NCBI RefSeq assembly: GCF_040649515.1
Contig: NZ_JBEZFP010000015.1
Coordinates: 38,170 to 102,169, forward strand
Source of the DNA: Yinghuangia elevatio
Lineage (GTDB): Bacteria; Actinomycetota; Actinomycetes; Streptomycetales; Streptomycetaceae
Direction of reading: 5' to 3'
Length of the DNA stretch: 64,000 nucleotides
A program made the translations under genes and the position numbers. Shown one piece after another: positions 1 to 7,843 of this stretch (its first letter is position 1; each line of letters starts with the position of its first letter). The notes under the pieces are model-generated. The model saw nothing but the letters and a program-made list of their open reading frames with translations. It made no database searches and was not told where the DNA came from.

Positions 1-37
1 TCGTCGTCCACTGGCAAAACTGACAAAGGAGACAAAA

Positions 38-655
38 ATGTCGGTCACCACTGCTTCCGCCGCCGCCGCGCCGCTCGCCCGCACCCCGATGCGCCTCGCC
101 GTGATCGTCGGCAGCAACCGCGACGGACGCTTCGCGCCGGTCGTCGCGGACTGGGCCGTGGACCAGGCCCGCGGACACGGCGAATGGGACGTCGACGTGA
201 TCGACGTCGCCACCACCGTCCTCCCGGCCGCCATCGAGGTGCCGGGCATGTCCGAGTCGCCCGAGGTCGCGGCACTGGGCGCACGGCTCGCGGCTGCCGA
301 CGCGTTCGTCGTGGTCACCCCCGAGTACAACCACAGCTTCCCGGCCGCGCTCAAGCACATGATCGATCTCTTCCGCGACGAATGGCGCGCCAAGCCGGTC
401 GGGTTCGTGTCGTACGGCGGTATGGGCGGCGGCCTGCGCGCCGTCGAGCAGCTGCGCCTCGTCTTCGCCGAGCTCCACACCGTCAGCATGCGCGACAGCA
501 TCAGCTTCCACGGGGCCTGGGAGCGGTTCGACGAGGAGGGGCAGCCGGTCGACGCCGAGGGATGCGCATCGGCGGCCAAGGGGATGCTCACGCAGCTGGA
601 GTGGTGGAGCCGGACGCTGTCCGAGGCCCGCATGGCGCGTCCGTACGACGTCTGA
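38..655 (+). CDS. NADPH-dependent FMN reductase family flavoprotein
   Basis: A 205-residue flavodoxin-fold protein. After an Ala-rich leader of about 20 residues, the FMN-phosphate loop (IVGSNRDGRFAP) follows the first beta strand, and the family motif TPEYNHSFPAALKHMID lies near residues 95-110. Members reduce FMN or quinone/azo compounds with NAD(P)H in the cytosol. The ATG is supported by AAAGGAG 8 bases upstream. An MFS exporter starts 82 bases downstream on the same strand, so the two may form a small detoxification unit; this is inference. The true substrate cannot be read from sequence. A second member of the family lies at 3263-3853. Confidence 0.9.
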   Translation: MSVTTASAAAAPLARTPMRLAVIVGSNRDGRFAPVVADWAVDQARGHGEWDVDVIDVATTVLPAAIEVPGMSESPEVAALGARLAAADAFVVVTPEYNHSFPAALKHMIDLFRDEWRAKPVGFVSYGGMGGGLRAVEQLRLVFAELHTVSMRDSISFHGAWERFDEEGQPVDAEGCASAAKGMLTQLEWWSRTLSEARMARPYDV

Positions 656-737
656 GCCTGCCGGACCGACGCGAACCCACCTGCCTCCGTGCCCCGTGCG
701 CCCCCACGCTTGCCTGCCGCCGCCGAGGAGTCCCCCC

Positions 738-2333
738 ATGAGCCGCGCCACCAGCTCCGCGAAACCTTTGCCCGCCCCCGCCCCCGCTTCTGTCTCGACC
801 ACCAGCCGTGCCACGTACGCCGCGACGCTCGCCGTCGTCCTGTTCGGCTACCTCGTGCTCCCGATGTCCATGTCCGGCGCGACCGTCGCGGTCCGCCGCA
901 TCGGCGACGACCTCGACGCGTCGGGCGCGTCCCTGCAATGGGTCGTCACCGGCTACTTCCTCGCCGCATCGTCCTTCATGCTGGTGACCGGCTCGCTGGG
1001 AGACCTCTTCGGCCGCCGCCGCGTCTACCGGCTGGGCGCGGTCGTGTACGGGGCCGGCAGCCTCGCCGCCGCGTTCGCCCCGAACATCCTTCTGCTGGAC
1101 GCCGCACGCACGCTGACGGGCGTCGGCGCCGCCGGCGTCATGGCGGGCGGCGGCGCGATCCTCGCCACCACTTTCACCGGCGCCGCACGGACGAAAGCCT
1201 TCGCGGCGATGGGCAGCTTGTCCGGCGTCGGCCTCGCGATCGGCCCGACGGCGGCCGGATGGCTGGTCGGATCGATCGGCTGGCGCGTGATGTTCGGCCT
1301 GTTCGGGGCCGCCGGCATCGCCCTGTTCGTCGGTGCCTGGGCACTCACCGAGTCACGCGCCACCGCAAAGCCGCGCCTGGACCGCGCCGGGATCGTGCTG
1401 TTCATCTCGGGCCTGGCACTGACCATGTTCGCGATCACGCAGGGCGCGCAGGCCGGTTGGGGCAGCGTGCGGGTGCTGGGTCCGGGGGTCATGGGACTTG
1501 CCCTGCTCGGCGCCTTCGTCGCCGTCGAACGCGGTGTCGCACGTCGTGCCGAACGGCCGCTGCTCGACCTGTCGTTGCTCGGCAACCGTCGCTTCAGCGG
1601 CTGGCTGCTCGCCGCGATGGCCGGCGGCGTCGCGTTCGGCGGCATGCTGGCCAACCTGCCGACGTACCTGCAAGGAGCCAACGGGCTGTCGTCCGGTGAC
1701 GCGGGACTGGTCATGCTGATGCCCACGCTGCCGATCCTGGTCCTGCCGGCGATCGGCGGGCGGCTGGTCACCAAGGGCGTCCCGCCCCGCGCACTGATCA
1801 CCTTCGCCCTGCTGCTGATGGCCGCCGGGAACGTGTGGCTGACAGTGCTGCACCCGGGCATCGGCGCCGCCGCGCTGGCCGGCCCGCTGGTGATGATCGG
1901 CTCGGGGCAGGGCCTGGTCGCGGGCGTGATCGACGCGCAGGCGATGAGCGCGGTGGAGCCGGAACGCGCGGGCATGGCAGCGGGGTTGCTCAACACCGTG
2001 CGCGGCAGCACCCAGGCGCTGACGATGGCGCTGTTCGGGTCCGCGCTGATCACGCTCCTCGAAGGCAGCCTGGGCTCCGCGCCGTCGGCCGCCCGGGTGG
2101 CCACCGGCGCCATCCCCGCCGGGCCCGAAGGCGCACACCTCGCGGACGCACTGACCGATGCGTGGCAGGTCATCCTGGTGGCCGTCGCCGTCCTCGTGGC
2201 CGTCGCCGCGGTGGCCGTCTTCCGCCTGCTGCGTCCGGCAGTTGCCGTGGACGAGAGTGCCGGGTCCGCATCGGTGACGGAGGGACCCGTACGCAAGGAG
2301 GCCCGCACCCCCGTCGGCGCGAACCGGCACTGA
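738..2333 (+). CDS. MFS transporter, DHA2 (EmrB/QacA-like) family
   Basis: A 531-residue polytopic membrane protein with the hydrophobic pattern of a 14-helix DHA2 drug:proton antiporter. Visible marks are the motif-A-like stretch GDLFGRRRVYRLG after helix 2, the motif-C-like GLAIGPTAAGWLVG in helix 5, and LLNTVRGSTQALTMALFG near the end. The chosen ATG has GAGGAG 7 bases upstream; an in-frame ATG at 696 lacks a site. The likely role is export of toxic compounds. The upstream flavoprotein is co-directional. The substrate is unknown. Confidence 0.9.
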   Translation: MSRATSSAKPLPAPAPASVSTTSRATYAATLAVVLFGYLVLPMSMSGATVAVRRIGDDLDASGASLQWVVTGYFLAASSFMLVTGSLGDLFGRRRVYRLGAVVYGAGSLAAAFAPNILLLDAARTLTGVGAAGVMAGGGAILATTFTGAARTKAFAAMGSLSGVGLAIGPTAAGWLVGSIGWRVMFGLFGAAGIALFVGAWALTESRATAKPRLDRAGIVLFISGLALTMFAITQGAQAGWGSVRVLGPGVMGLALLGAFVAVERGVARRAERPLLDLSLLGNRRFSGWLLAAMAGGVAFGGMLANLPTYLQGANGLSSGDAGLVMLMPTLPILVLPAIGGRLVTKGVPPRALITFALLLMAAGNVWLTVLHPGIGAAALAGPLVMIGSGQGLVAGVIDAQAMSAVEPERAGMAAGLLNTVRGSTQALTMALFGSALITLLEGSLGSAPSAARVATGAIPAGPEGAHLADALTDAWQVILVAVAVLVAVAAVAVFRLLRPAVAVDESAGSASVTEGPVRKEARTPVGANRH

Positions 2334-2418
2334 GCGCAAGGTCTCAGGAAGTCGCAGGAAGTCGCAGGAGCATCGCAGGGCCGGAGGCGCACCCCGCCCC
2401 CGGCCCTCGGCCGTTGCG

Positions 2419-3144
2419 TCAGTGGCCGTTCAGAGCCGCGTTGAACCCGTCCCGCAAGCTGTTGTACGCCTGCGCGATCGTGTACGCGGCGTTCTGGCAC
2501 GTCTGCCGCGTCTTCGCCGAAGCCGGGTCCTTCGCACACCCGTTGGTGCGATACGTCGACACCGCCTTGGTGATCTTGGCGGCGTTGGCCCGCAACGTCG
2601 TGAAGTAGGCCGCCGGTTCGTGGCTGATCAAGGCCAGCGACTTCTGCACGGTCTCGTTGGCCTTGGTGGCGCCCAGCGCGCACATGTCGGTCCACATCGT
2701 CGGCCGCTCGGGCCAGCACTTGGCGCCTCGGGCCGAGCCGTACATGTCCTCCATGTCGCCGATCAGCGCGCGGGATTGCAGGTGGATGCTCTCCGCGTCC
2801 GGCGCCATCCGGCCCTTCGGCTCGGTGTTCCACGCCTGAAGCTCGGCCGGGAGGTCCGGCCAGGTCGGAGACGGGCTCGGGCTCGGGCTTGCGGAGGGTA
2901 CGGCCGTGGTCCTGGACGCGGAGGCCTGGGCCGCGGGAGTTCCGGAAGCGGACGGGGTCATGGCCGCGCCGGTCGCCGGTATGCCGGTGGTCGCTGTACC
3001 GGTGGTGCTGTCGGCGGATGACGCGCCCGAGGCAGCCGTGTCGCGTGACGTGTCCCCGCCGCCCGACGAGCAGCCGGAGACGAGGGCGAGGGCAAGGACG
3101 ACCGCGGCGGTGGGCAGGGCGAGGGCGGTTCTGGGCGCGGGCAA
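2419..3144 (-). CDS. Putative secreted lipoprotein, unknown function
   Basis: A 241-residue protein with a classical lipoprotein signal: positive N-terminus, hydrophobic core, and the lipobox LVSGC near residue 25 followed by SSGGGD. A Ser/Thr/Ala/Pro-rich linker of about 80 residues follows, including an SPSPSPSP run that resembles a cell-wall spacer. The C-terminal domain of about 130 residues is helical with several Cys (KCWPERPTMWTDMC, KDPASAKTRQTCQNAAY), suggesting disulfides outside the membrane. I do not recognise this domain. The gene lies alone, convergent with the MFS gene and divergent from the flavoprotein at 3263. Confidence 0.75.
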   Translation of the reverse strand: MPAPRTALALPTAAVVLALALVSGCSSGGGDTSRDTAASGASSADSTTGTATTGIPATGAAMTPSASGTPAAQASASRTTAVPSASPSPSPSPTWPDLPAELQAWNTEPKGRMAPDAESIHLQSRALIGDMEDMYGSARGAKCWPERPTMWTDMCALGATKANETVQKSLALISHEPAAYFTTLRANAAKITKAVSTYRTNGCAKDPASAKTRQTCQNAAYTIAQAYNSLRDGFNAALNGH

Positions 3145-3250
3145 TCTGCGCTCCTTCGGGTGAGGTCTCCGACGAGGTCATGCGGTGTGGGGCGCACAGT
3201 CAACCAGTTGGGGCCGCAAGGTGGTTCGAAGATCGGCAATCTTCGGCACG

Positions 3251-3256
3251 TACCAT
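3251..3256 (+). promoter_or_regulatory. -10-like hexamer for a probable leaderless transcript
   Basis: TACCAT ends 6 bases before the ATG at 3263. No Shine-Dalgarno sequence lies between them. This fits a TAnnnT -10 with transcription starting at or near the start codon, a common arrangement in actinomycetes. No good -35 is visible. Confidence 0.4.
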
Positions 3257-3262
3257 CAGGGC

Positions 3263-3853
3263 ATGTCGGAAACAGTGCGTATCGCCATGATCAGCGGGAG
3301 TCTGCGGGCGGGTTCGGGGAGCACCGCGCTGCTCCAGACCGTTGCGGAGGTCTTCGAGCCCGAGGTCGTCGCGGCCCGCATGTACTTCGGCATGGCGGCG
3401 CTGCCGCACTTCAATCCGGACGACGACTTCGAGCCACTGCACCCGGCGGTCGCGGAGTTGCGCGCCGTGATCGAGGGCGCCGACGCGCTGTTGCTGAGCA
3501 CCCCGGAGTACGCGGGCGATCTGCCGGGCTCGTTCAAGAACCTGCTGGACTGGACCGTCGGCGGCAACGAGATCGTGGACAAGCCGACGGCATGGCTGAA
3601 TTCCGGCGCACCGGGACGGGCGGAAGGCGCGCATGCCGCACTGCGCACGGTGCTCGGCTACACCGGTGCGCGCATCGTCGAGGAGGCGTGCGTACGCCTG
3701 ACGGTGTCGCGGGCCGCGATCGACGCGGAGGCCGGCACGGTCGCGGATCCCGGCGTACGCGAGGGGCTGCGGGCTGCCGTCGGCTCGCTCGTCGCGGCCG
3801 TGGCCGCGGGGCGGTCCGCGCCGGTTCTGCCCGGGGCGGGGAACCCCTGGTAG
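3263..3853 (+). CDS. NADPH-dependent FMN reductase family protein
   Basis: A 196-residue flavodoxin-fold protein with the phosphate-binding loop ISGSLRAGSGSTALL at residues 10-24 and LSTPEYAGDLPGSFKNLLDW, the counterpart of the PEYN motif in the paralogue at 38-655. Its expected role is NAD(P)H:flavin or quinone reduction. The ATG at 3263 was chosen over a further-upstream in-frame start because similarity to the family begins here and a -10-like box lies 6 bases before it. The gene ends 24 bases from the convergent DUF2277 gene. Confidence 0.88.
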   Translation: MSETVRIAMISGSLRAGSGSTALLQTVAEVFEPEVVAARMYFGMAALPHFNPDDDFEPLHPAVAELRAVIEGADALLLSTPEYAGDLPGSFKNLLDWTVGGNEIVDKPTAWLNSGAPGRAEGAHAALRTVLGYTGARIVEEACVRLTVSRAAIDAEAGTVADPGVREGLRAAVGSLVAAVAAGRSAPVLPGAGNPW

Positions 3854-3877
3854 CAAGGGCCGTGGCGGCGCCGCGGG

Positions 3878-4132
3878 CTACGTGCGCGCGGCGGCGATGC
3901 GGCGGAGCGGCGGCTCGGTCTTGGGTGGCTGCTTGCGCGGCGGAAGCTCCGCCAGGAGCGCGGTGGCGGCCTCGGTGACCGTGCGCACGGCTCGCTCGAA
4001 CGCCTCCTCGGTGCTCGCGCTGACGGACTGCACGCCGCTGATCTTGCGGACGAACTGGCGGGCCGCGGCCTCGATCTCCTCGGGCGTCGCGGCGGGCTCA
4101 AGGCCCCTGAGTGTGGTGATGTTCCGGCACAT
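3878..4132 (-). CDS. DUF2277 family protein
   Basis: An 84-residue protein beginning MCRNITTLRGLEP and continuing through ATPEEIEAAARQFVRKISG, the hallmark of DUF2277, a small widespread actinobacterial family of unknown function. The start at 4132 matches the invariant MCRN start, not the longer upstream ORF. The C-terminus is basic and Pro-rich (PPRKQPPKTEPPLRR). The gene is convergent with the flavoprotein. No function is assigned. Confidence 0.85.
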   Translation of the reverse strand: MCRNITTLRGLEPAATPEEIEAAARQFVRKISGVQSVSASTEEAFERAVRTVTEAATALLAELPPRKQPPKTEPPLRRIAAART

Positions 4133-4194
4133 GGCCCCAGGGTAGGCACGTGGGCCGACGTATGGCCCTGACCTGCGACTCGGCATCACGAGTC

Positions 4195-4292
4195 CCGGTA
4201 TCCGTGACCCGGTATCCGTGACCCGGCACCTGTCGCCCGGCACCCGTCGCCCGGCACCCGTCGCCCGGTATCCACGGCTCGGCACCCGCGGG
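4195..4292. repeat. 14-bp tandem repeat array, about 7 copies
   Basis: Seven consecutive 14-base units occur upstream of DUF2277 and downstream of the HxlR gene. Two units read CCGGTATCCGTGAC, three read CCGGCACCYGTCGC, then two degenerate copies follow. The units alternate GGTATCC and GGCACC cores. No gene lies inside. Confidence 0.85.
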
Positions 4293-4319
4293 GCCGCCCT
4301 GGGAAACGCCGCGCCGGGC

Positions 4320-4799
4320 TCAGCCCGCGACGGGCCCCGAGCTGTCCCAGCCCGGGGCGTGCTCGTGCGGGAGCACGCTGCCGGCCCGCACCTCCTCGCC
4401 GCAGTGCCGGCAGATCAGCACGGCCGCCAGGTCGTGGTCCCCGTGCCGGAACACCACCGGCGGCTGCTCGCCCACCCAGCGGTCGCCCCACGCGGCGAGC
4501 ACCTGCAACACCGGTTGCAGGTCGCGGCCGGGCTGCGTCAGGTGGTACTCGAAGCGCGGCGGTCGGTCCTGGTACCGGCGCCGCTCCAGGATCCCGGCCT
4601 CTTCCAGCGCGCGCAGGCGGGTGGTCAGGATGTCGCGCGGCGCCCCGGTGTTGCGGGCGATCGCGTCGAAGCGGTGGTTGCGGAGCAGGATCTCGCGTAC
4701 CGCGAGAAGCGCCCACTTCTCGCCGACCAGGGCGAGCGCGGACGCCACCGAGCAGGGCCGGCCGACCGTCCGCGGGCGGGCGATGCGCGAAGTCTCCAT
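4320..4799 (-). CDS. HxlR-family winged-helix transcriptional regulator
   Basis: A 159-residue regulator. An N-terminal CSVASALALVGEKWALLAVRE matches the HxlR opening, with the recognition helix in APRDILTTRLRALEEAGIL and the wing in RRYQDRPPRFEYHLTQPGRDL. The C-terminal third carries CRHCGEEV, a possible half zinc ribbon seen in longer HxlR members. It is divergent from the thiolase gene, with two copies of a TTGG/CCAA-type inverted repeat in the gap, so it probably controls itself and the thiolase. A GTG 6 bases upstream (4805) is an alternative start. Confidence 0.88.
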   Translation of the reverse strand: METSRIARPRTVGRPCSVASALALVGEKWALLAVREILLRNHRFDAIARNTGAPRDILTTRLRALEEAGILERRRYQDRPPRFEYHLTQPGRDLQPVLQVLAAWGDRWVGEQPPVVFRHGDHDLAAVLICRHCGEEVRAGSVLPHEHAPGWDSSGPVAG

Positions 4800-4806
4800 G
4801 CGCACA

Positions 4807-4869
4807 AGGTTGCCATTTCCAACTCACTGGCGCTACTTTCGGTCGTACTGCGAGTTGGATTTTCCAACT
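4807..4869. promoter_or_regulatory. Duplicated inverted-repeat operator between HxlR gene and thiolase
   Basis: A clean inverted repeat AGTTGGA-TTT-TCCAACT occupies 4853-4869, and a degenerate copy AGGTTGCCATTTCCAACT lies at 4807-4824. The copies are about 46 bases apart, in the divergent gap and abutting the HxlR start. HxlR proteins bind such short palindromes as dimers, so these are likely operators. Confidence 0.6.
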
Positions 4870-4924
4870 ATGGAGGTCCGGCCGTGGATCAGGGGCGTCA
4901 TCACCGTCCGGAAGGCGGCACACC

Positions 4925-6073
4925 ATGACCGAGGCGTACATCGTCGACGCCATCCGCACCCCCGTCGGCAGGCGAAACGGCGGACTCGCGTCCGCGCACC
5001 CCGCCGATCTCGGCGCGCACATCCTCACCAACCTCGTGGAGCGGACCGGTGTCGACCCGGCCGCCGTCGACGACGTGGTGTTCGGGTGTCTCGACGTGAT
5101 CGGCCCGCAGGCCGGGAACATCGCGCGCACGTCCTGGCTCTCCGCCGGACTGCCCGCGTCCGTCCCCGGCACGACCATCGACCGCCAGTGCGGTTCGTCG
5201 CAGCAGGCCGTGCACTTCGCGGCACAGGCCGTCATGAGCGGCACCGCGGACATCGTGGTCGCGGGCGGCGTGCAGAACATGAGCATGATCCCGATCTCCG
5301 CGTCGCTGCGGGCGGGACGCGAGTTCGGGTTCGACAGCCCGTACTCCGGCGCGCTCGGCTGGCAGAAGCACTACGGCGACCAGGAGATCAGCCAGTTCCG
5401 CGCGGCCGAACTCATCGCCGAGAAGTGGGGTGTCAGCCGCGAGGAGATGGAGGAGTTCGCGGTCGCCTCGCACGAGCGCGCGATCCGCGCCGAGAAGGAA
5501 GGCCGGTTCGCGCGCGAACTGGTGCCGTACGGCGACGTCGTACGCGACGAGGGCCCCCGCGCCCCCGACTGGGACAAGATCCGCTCGCTCCCAACGCTGC
5601 GCCCCGACGGCCGTATCACCGCCGCGCTCGCGAGCCAGATCTCGGACGGCGCCTCGGCGACCCTGGTGGTCTCCGAGCGCGCCCTGCGCGTCCACGGACT
5701 GACGCCGCGCGCCCGCATCCACCACCTCACGGTGCTCGGCGACGACCCGGTCTTCATGCTCACCGGGCCGATTCCGGCGACCGCCCGCGCCCTGGAGCGC
5801 ACCGGTCTCACGATCGACGACTTCGACCGGATCGAGATCAACGAGGCGTTCGCGTCCGTGGTCCTGGCCTGGCAGCGCGAGACCGGCGCGGACCTCGACA
5901 AGGTCAACGTCAACGGCGGCGCGATCGCGCTGGGGCACCCGCTGGGCGCCAGCGGCACCAAGTTGTTCGCGACGCTCCTGAACGAACTGGAGCGCGTGGG
6001 CGGCCGCTACGGCCTCCAGGCCATGTGCGAGGGCGGCGGCATGGCGAACGTCACCATCATCGAACGGCTCTGA
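4925..6073 (+). CDS. Thiolase / acetyl-CoA C-acyltransferase
   Basis: A 382-residue thiolase of normal length that condenses or thiolytically cleaves acyl-CoAs. The acylated cysteine is in DRQCGSSQQ (C89). The C-terminal pair is present as GHPLGASG (H338) and CEGGGMANV (C368), and the NEAFA motif is intact. The start ATG follows GGAAGGCGG by 7 bases. It stands alone behind an HxlR regulator, without other beta-oxidation genes nearby, so whether it serves degradation or acetoacetyl-CoA synthesis is open. A strong hairpin follows the stop codon. Confidence 0.93.
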   Translation: MTEAYIVDAIRTPVGRRNGGLASAHPADLGAHILTNLVERTGVDPAAVDDVVFGCLDVIGPQAGNIARTSWLSAGLPASVPGTTIDRQCGSSQQAVHFAAQAVMSGTADIVVAGGVQNMSMIPISASLRAGREFGFDSPYSGALGWQKHYGDQEISQFRAAELIAEKWGVSREEMEEFAVASHERAIRAEKEGRFARELVPYGDVVRDEGPRAPDWDKIRSLPTLRPDGRITAALASQISDGASATLVVSERALRVHGLTPRARIHHLTVLGDDPVFMLTGPIPATARALERTGLTIDDFDRIEINEAFASVVLAWQRETGADLDKVNVNGGAIALGHPLGASGTKLFATLLNELERVGGRYGLQAMCEGGGMANVTIIERL

Positions 6074-6092
6074 CGCCCGCCGGTGAACATGC

Positions 6093-6125
6093 GCGACGGG
6101 CCCGCGCGGTCGTCGGGCCCGTCGC
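6093..6125 (+). terminator. Hairpin after thiolase gene
   Basis: A perfect 12-bp stem (GCGACGGGCCCG paired with CGGGCCCGTCGC) with a 9-base loop begins 20 bases after the thiolase stop. There is no clear T-tract, as is usual in high-GC actinomycetes. Confidence 0.6.
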
Positions 6126-6126
6126 A

Positions 6127-6402
6127 TCAACCGCCTGTCGCGGAACGTACGTTCGCACGTTCCGGCAGCAGGATCGTCCCGCCGACGCGCAGGCACAGGT
6201 AGAAGAAGTAGGCGGACGTCGAGACGATCACCGCCTGGCGGATCGCCTGCGCGCCGTGGCCGATCGCGTTGCTCGCATGGGCGAAGCCGAAGACGAGCGA
6301 TGAGTACAGGTCCACCTTGCCCTCGCCGAACCCGCCCCTGCGGAACACCTGTACGCCGACGCCGCGGAACATCAGTTCCTCGCCGAACGGCCATGACAGC
6401 CG
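6127..6402 (-). pseudogene. Remnant of a CPBP-family intramembrane protease
   Basis: On the minus strand the reading frame contains GEELMFRGVGVQVFRRGGFG, then SSLVFGFAHASNAIGHG and a hydrophobic segment. EExxxRG and FxxxH are the first two catalytic motifs of CPBP (Abi) glutamic-type membrane proteases. The several N-terminal helices expected before them are missing: sequence upstream of about 6400 does not look like this family. The tail after the last helix is also short. I read this as a decayed copy. Some annotators would call a 146-residue ORF starting at 6567. Confidence 0.6.
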
Positions 6403-6633
6403 TCTGCCGGCGTTCGACTCACCTTCGTCCACGTGCGTGCTCCCTCCCTCGGCGCGGTGTCTCCCACGCCGGACCGTGGTCGGGCCGGACGGCTTGGCCC
6501 CGACGGTGTCAGCGAGGCAGAAATGCCTCATGTCCCATTTCATGATGAATGCCAAAGGATCGGGCAAATCGGTCCGAGGCGACCATGCGGCACGAGAGGC
6601 CCCTGCGGCCTCCTCCCCGCCGGGCGGGGCGCG

Positions 6634-6639
6634 TAGAGT
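6634..6639 (+). promoter_or_regulatory. -10-like hexamer, probable leaderless start
   Basis: TAGAGT ends 8 bases before the GTG at 6648, with no Shine-Dalgarno site between. TAGAGT is close to the -10 consensus of HrdB-type promoters. This decides the choice of GTG 6648 over the upstream in-frame ATGs at 6549 and 6585. Confidence 0.45.
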
Positions 6640-6647
6640 CGGCCGGT

Positions 6648-7712
6648 GTGGAAGGGCTGTTGCTGAGGCTGTCGGCGCTCGACCCTGATGCGGAAGCCGC
6701 AGTCCGGGTGATCGCCTACTTCGACGCGCTGGTCACCCACGGCGCCTCCGCCCACGCGCTGGTCCGGGCCGCCGCCGCGCTGGCCGAGTGCCCGGCCGGA
6801 TGGTCCCGGGACGACGGGACCTCGATGCGGTACGCCCCGGACGGCACCGCCCTCGGACCGCTCGCCGCCGCTCCGTCCCCGCTGCCCGCGAGCGCCGTCT
6901 CCGACTGCGGAACGGTCTGGCTGGAACGGCCCGGCACGCCCGCACCCCTGGACGCCCTCGTGCTGGAGAGGATGGCCGTCGCCGCCGCGGCCGTGTCACA
7001 CGGCGGGGCCCGGCGCCGCGAACCGGGCGACCCCGCGCTGGTCGAACTCGTGCTGTCCGCCCAGGTCGAGCCGGAGGTCCGCATTCGGGCGCTGCGCCTG
7101 CTCGGGCTGGCGCCGGGGCGGCCGCTGCGGGTCGCGGCAGTACGCGGAACGCCGCCCGCGCCCGCGCCGCGACAACGCGCCGCCTCCGACGGGTGCGGGG
7201 CACCGCGCACCGTGGTCGACGGCGTGGCGGCGGTTTTGATCCAGCCGCCAGCGGACCGGGACACGTACACCGGCCCCACACCGGCGGAGGGCATGACTGT
7301 CGGGATCGGCGGCGCGGTGGGCGCCGAGCACGCCCGGCGCTCCTGGGAGCAGGCCCGCGTCGCCCTGCGGTTCGCGGACGCGGCCACGGCTCCGGTCGTC
7401 GAGTACGACGCTCTGGGCAGCCTGGCCATGCTCGCCGACCTGCCGGCCGAGACGCTGCGCAACCGCCCCGAACTGGCGGCTGTGGAGGCGTTCGCGCAAC
7501 GCCCCGGCGGCGAGGCCGATCTGACCGCCCTCGCCGCCTTCTGCCGCTGCGGCTCACTGCGCGGTGCGGCGACCCGCCTGCACCTGCACCACAGTTCGGT
7601 CGCCGACCGGGTGGCCCGTGCGGGGGAGGCGCTGGGATGGGACCTGGCCGACCCGGCAGACCGCTTCCGCGCCACCTTGGCCCTCACCCTGCGCCGCCTC
7701 GCCCGCTCCTGA
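6648..7712 (+). CDS. PucR-type helix-turn-helix regulator
   Basis: A 354-residue protein whose C-terminus (FCRCGSLRGAATRLHLHHSS followed by VADRVARAGEALG) is a PucR/CdaR helix-turn-helix. The central part (VGIGGAVGAEHARRSWEQAR) resembles the GGDEF-like linker domain of that family. The N-terminal 150 residues are poorly conserved and probably the sensor. PucR proteins activate purine, sugar-acid or other catabolic genes. No target operon is adjacent: a tandem repeat and a convergent esterase follow. The ligand is unknown. Confidence 0.75.
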   Translation: MEGLLLRLSALDPDAEAAVRVIAYFDALVTHGASAHALVRAAAALAECPAGWSRDDGTSMRYAPDGTALGPLAAAPSPLPASAVSDCGTVWLERPGTPAPLDALVLERMAVAAAAVSHGGARRREPGDPALVELVLSAQVEPEVRIRALRLLGLAPGRPLRVAAVRGTPPAPAPRQRAASDGCGAPRTVVDGVAAVLIQPPADRDTYTGPTPAEGMTVGIGGAVGAEHARRSWEQARVALRFADAATAPVVEYDALGSLAMLADLPAETLRNRPELAAVEAFAQRPGGEADLTALAAFCRCGSLRGAATRLHLHHSSVADRVARAGEALGWDLADPADRFRATLALTLRRLARS

Positions 7713-7804
7713 CGGGCACCGACTGACTGGTGCCGACTGACTGGTGCCGACTGACGGGCACCGACTGACGGGCACCGACTGACGGGCACCGACTGACGGG
7801 TGCC
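7711..7804. repeat. 14-bp tandem repeat array, 6.7 copies
   Basis: Six full 14-base units GACTGACKGGYRCC plus a partial one begin inside the stop codon of the PucR-type gene. Four copies end CGGGCACC or CGGGTGCC and two end CTGGTGCC. Because GGCACC and GGTGCC are reverse complements, neighbouring units can pair, so the array may fold as a hairpin between the two convergent genes. Confidence 0.9.
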
Positions 7805-7843
7805 GCCTGGACGGGCGCCGGGTGGTGCCTGTCAGATTCCGGG

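Noticed and set aside
7711..7804. Possible CRISPR array
   Set aside because: The 14-base units are contiguous with no unique spacers.
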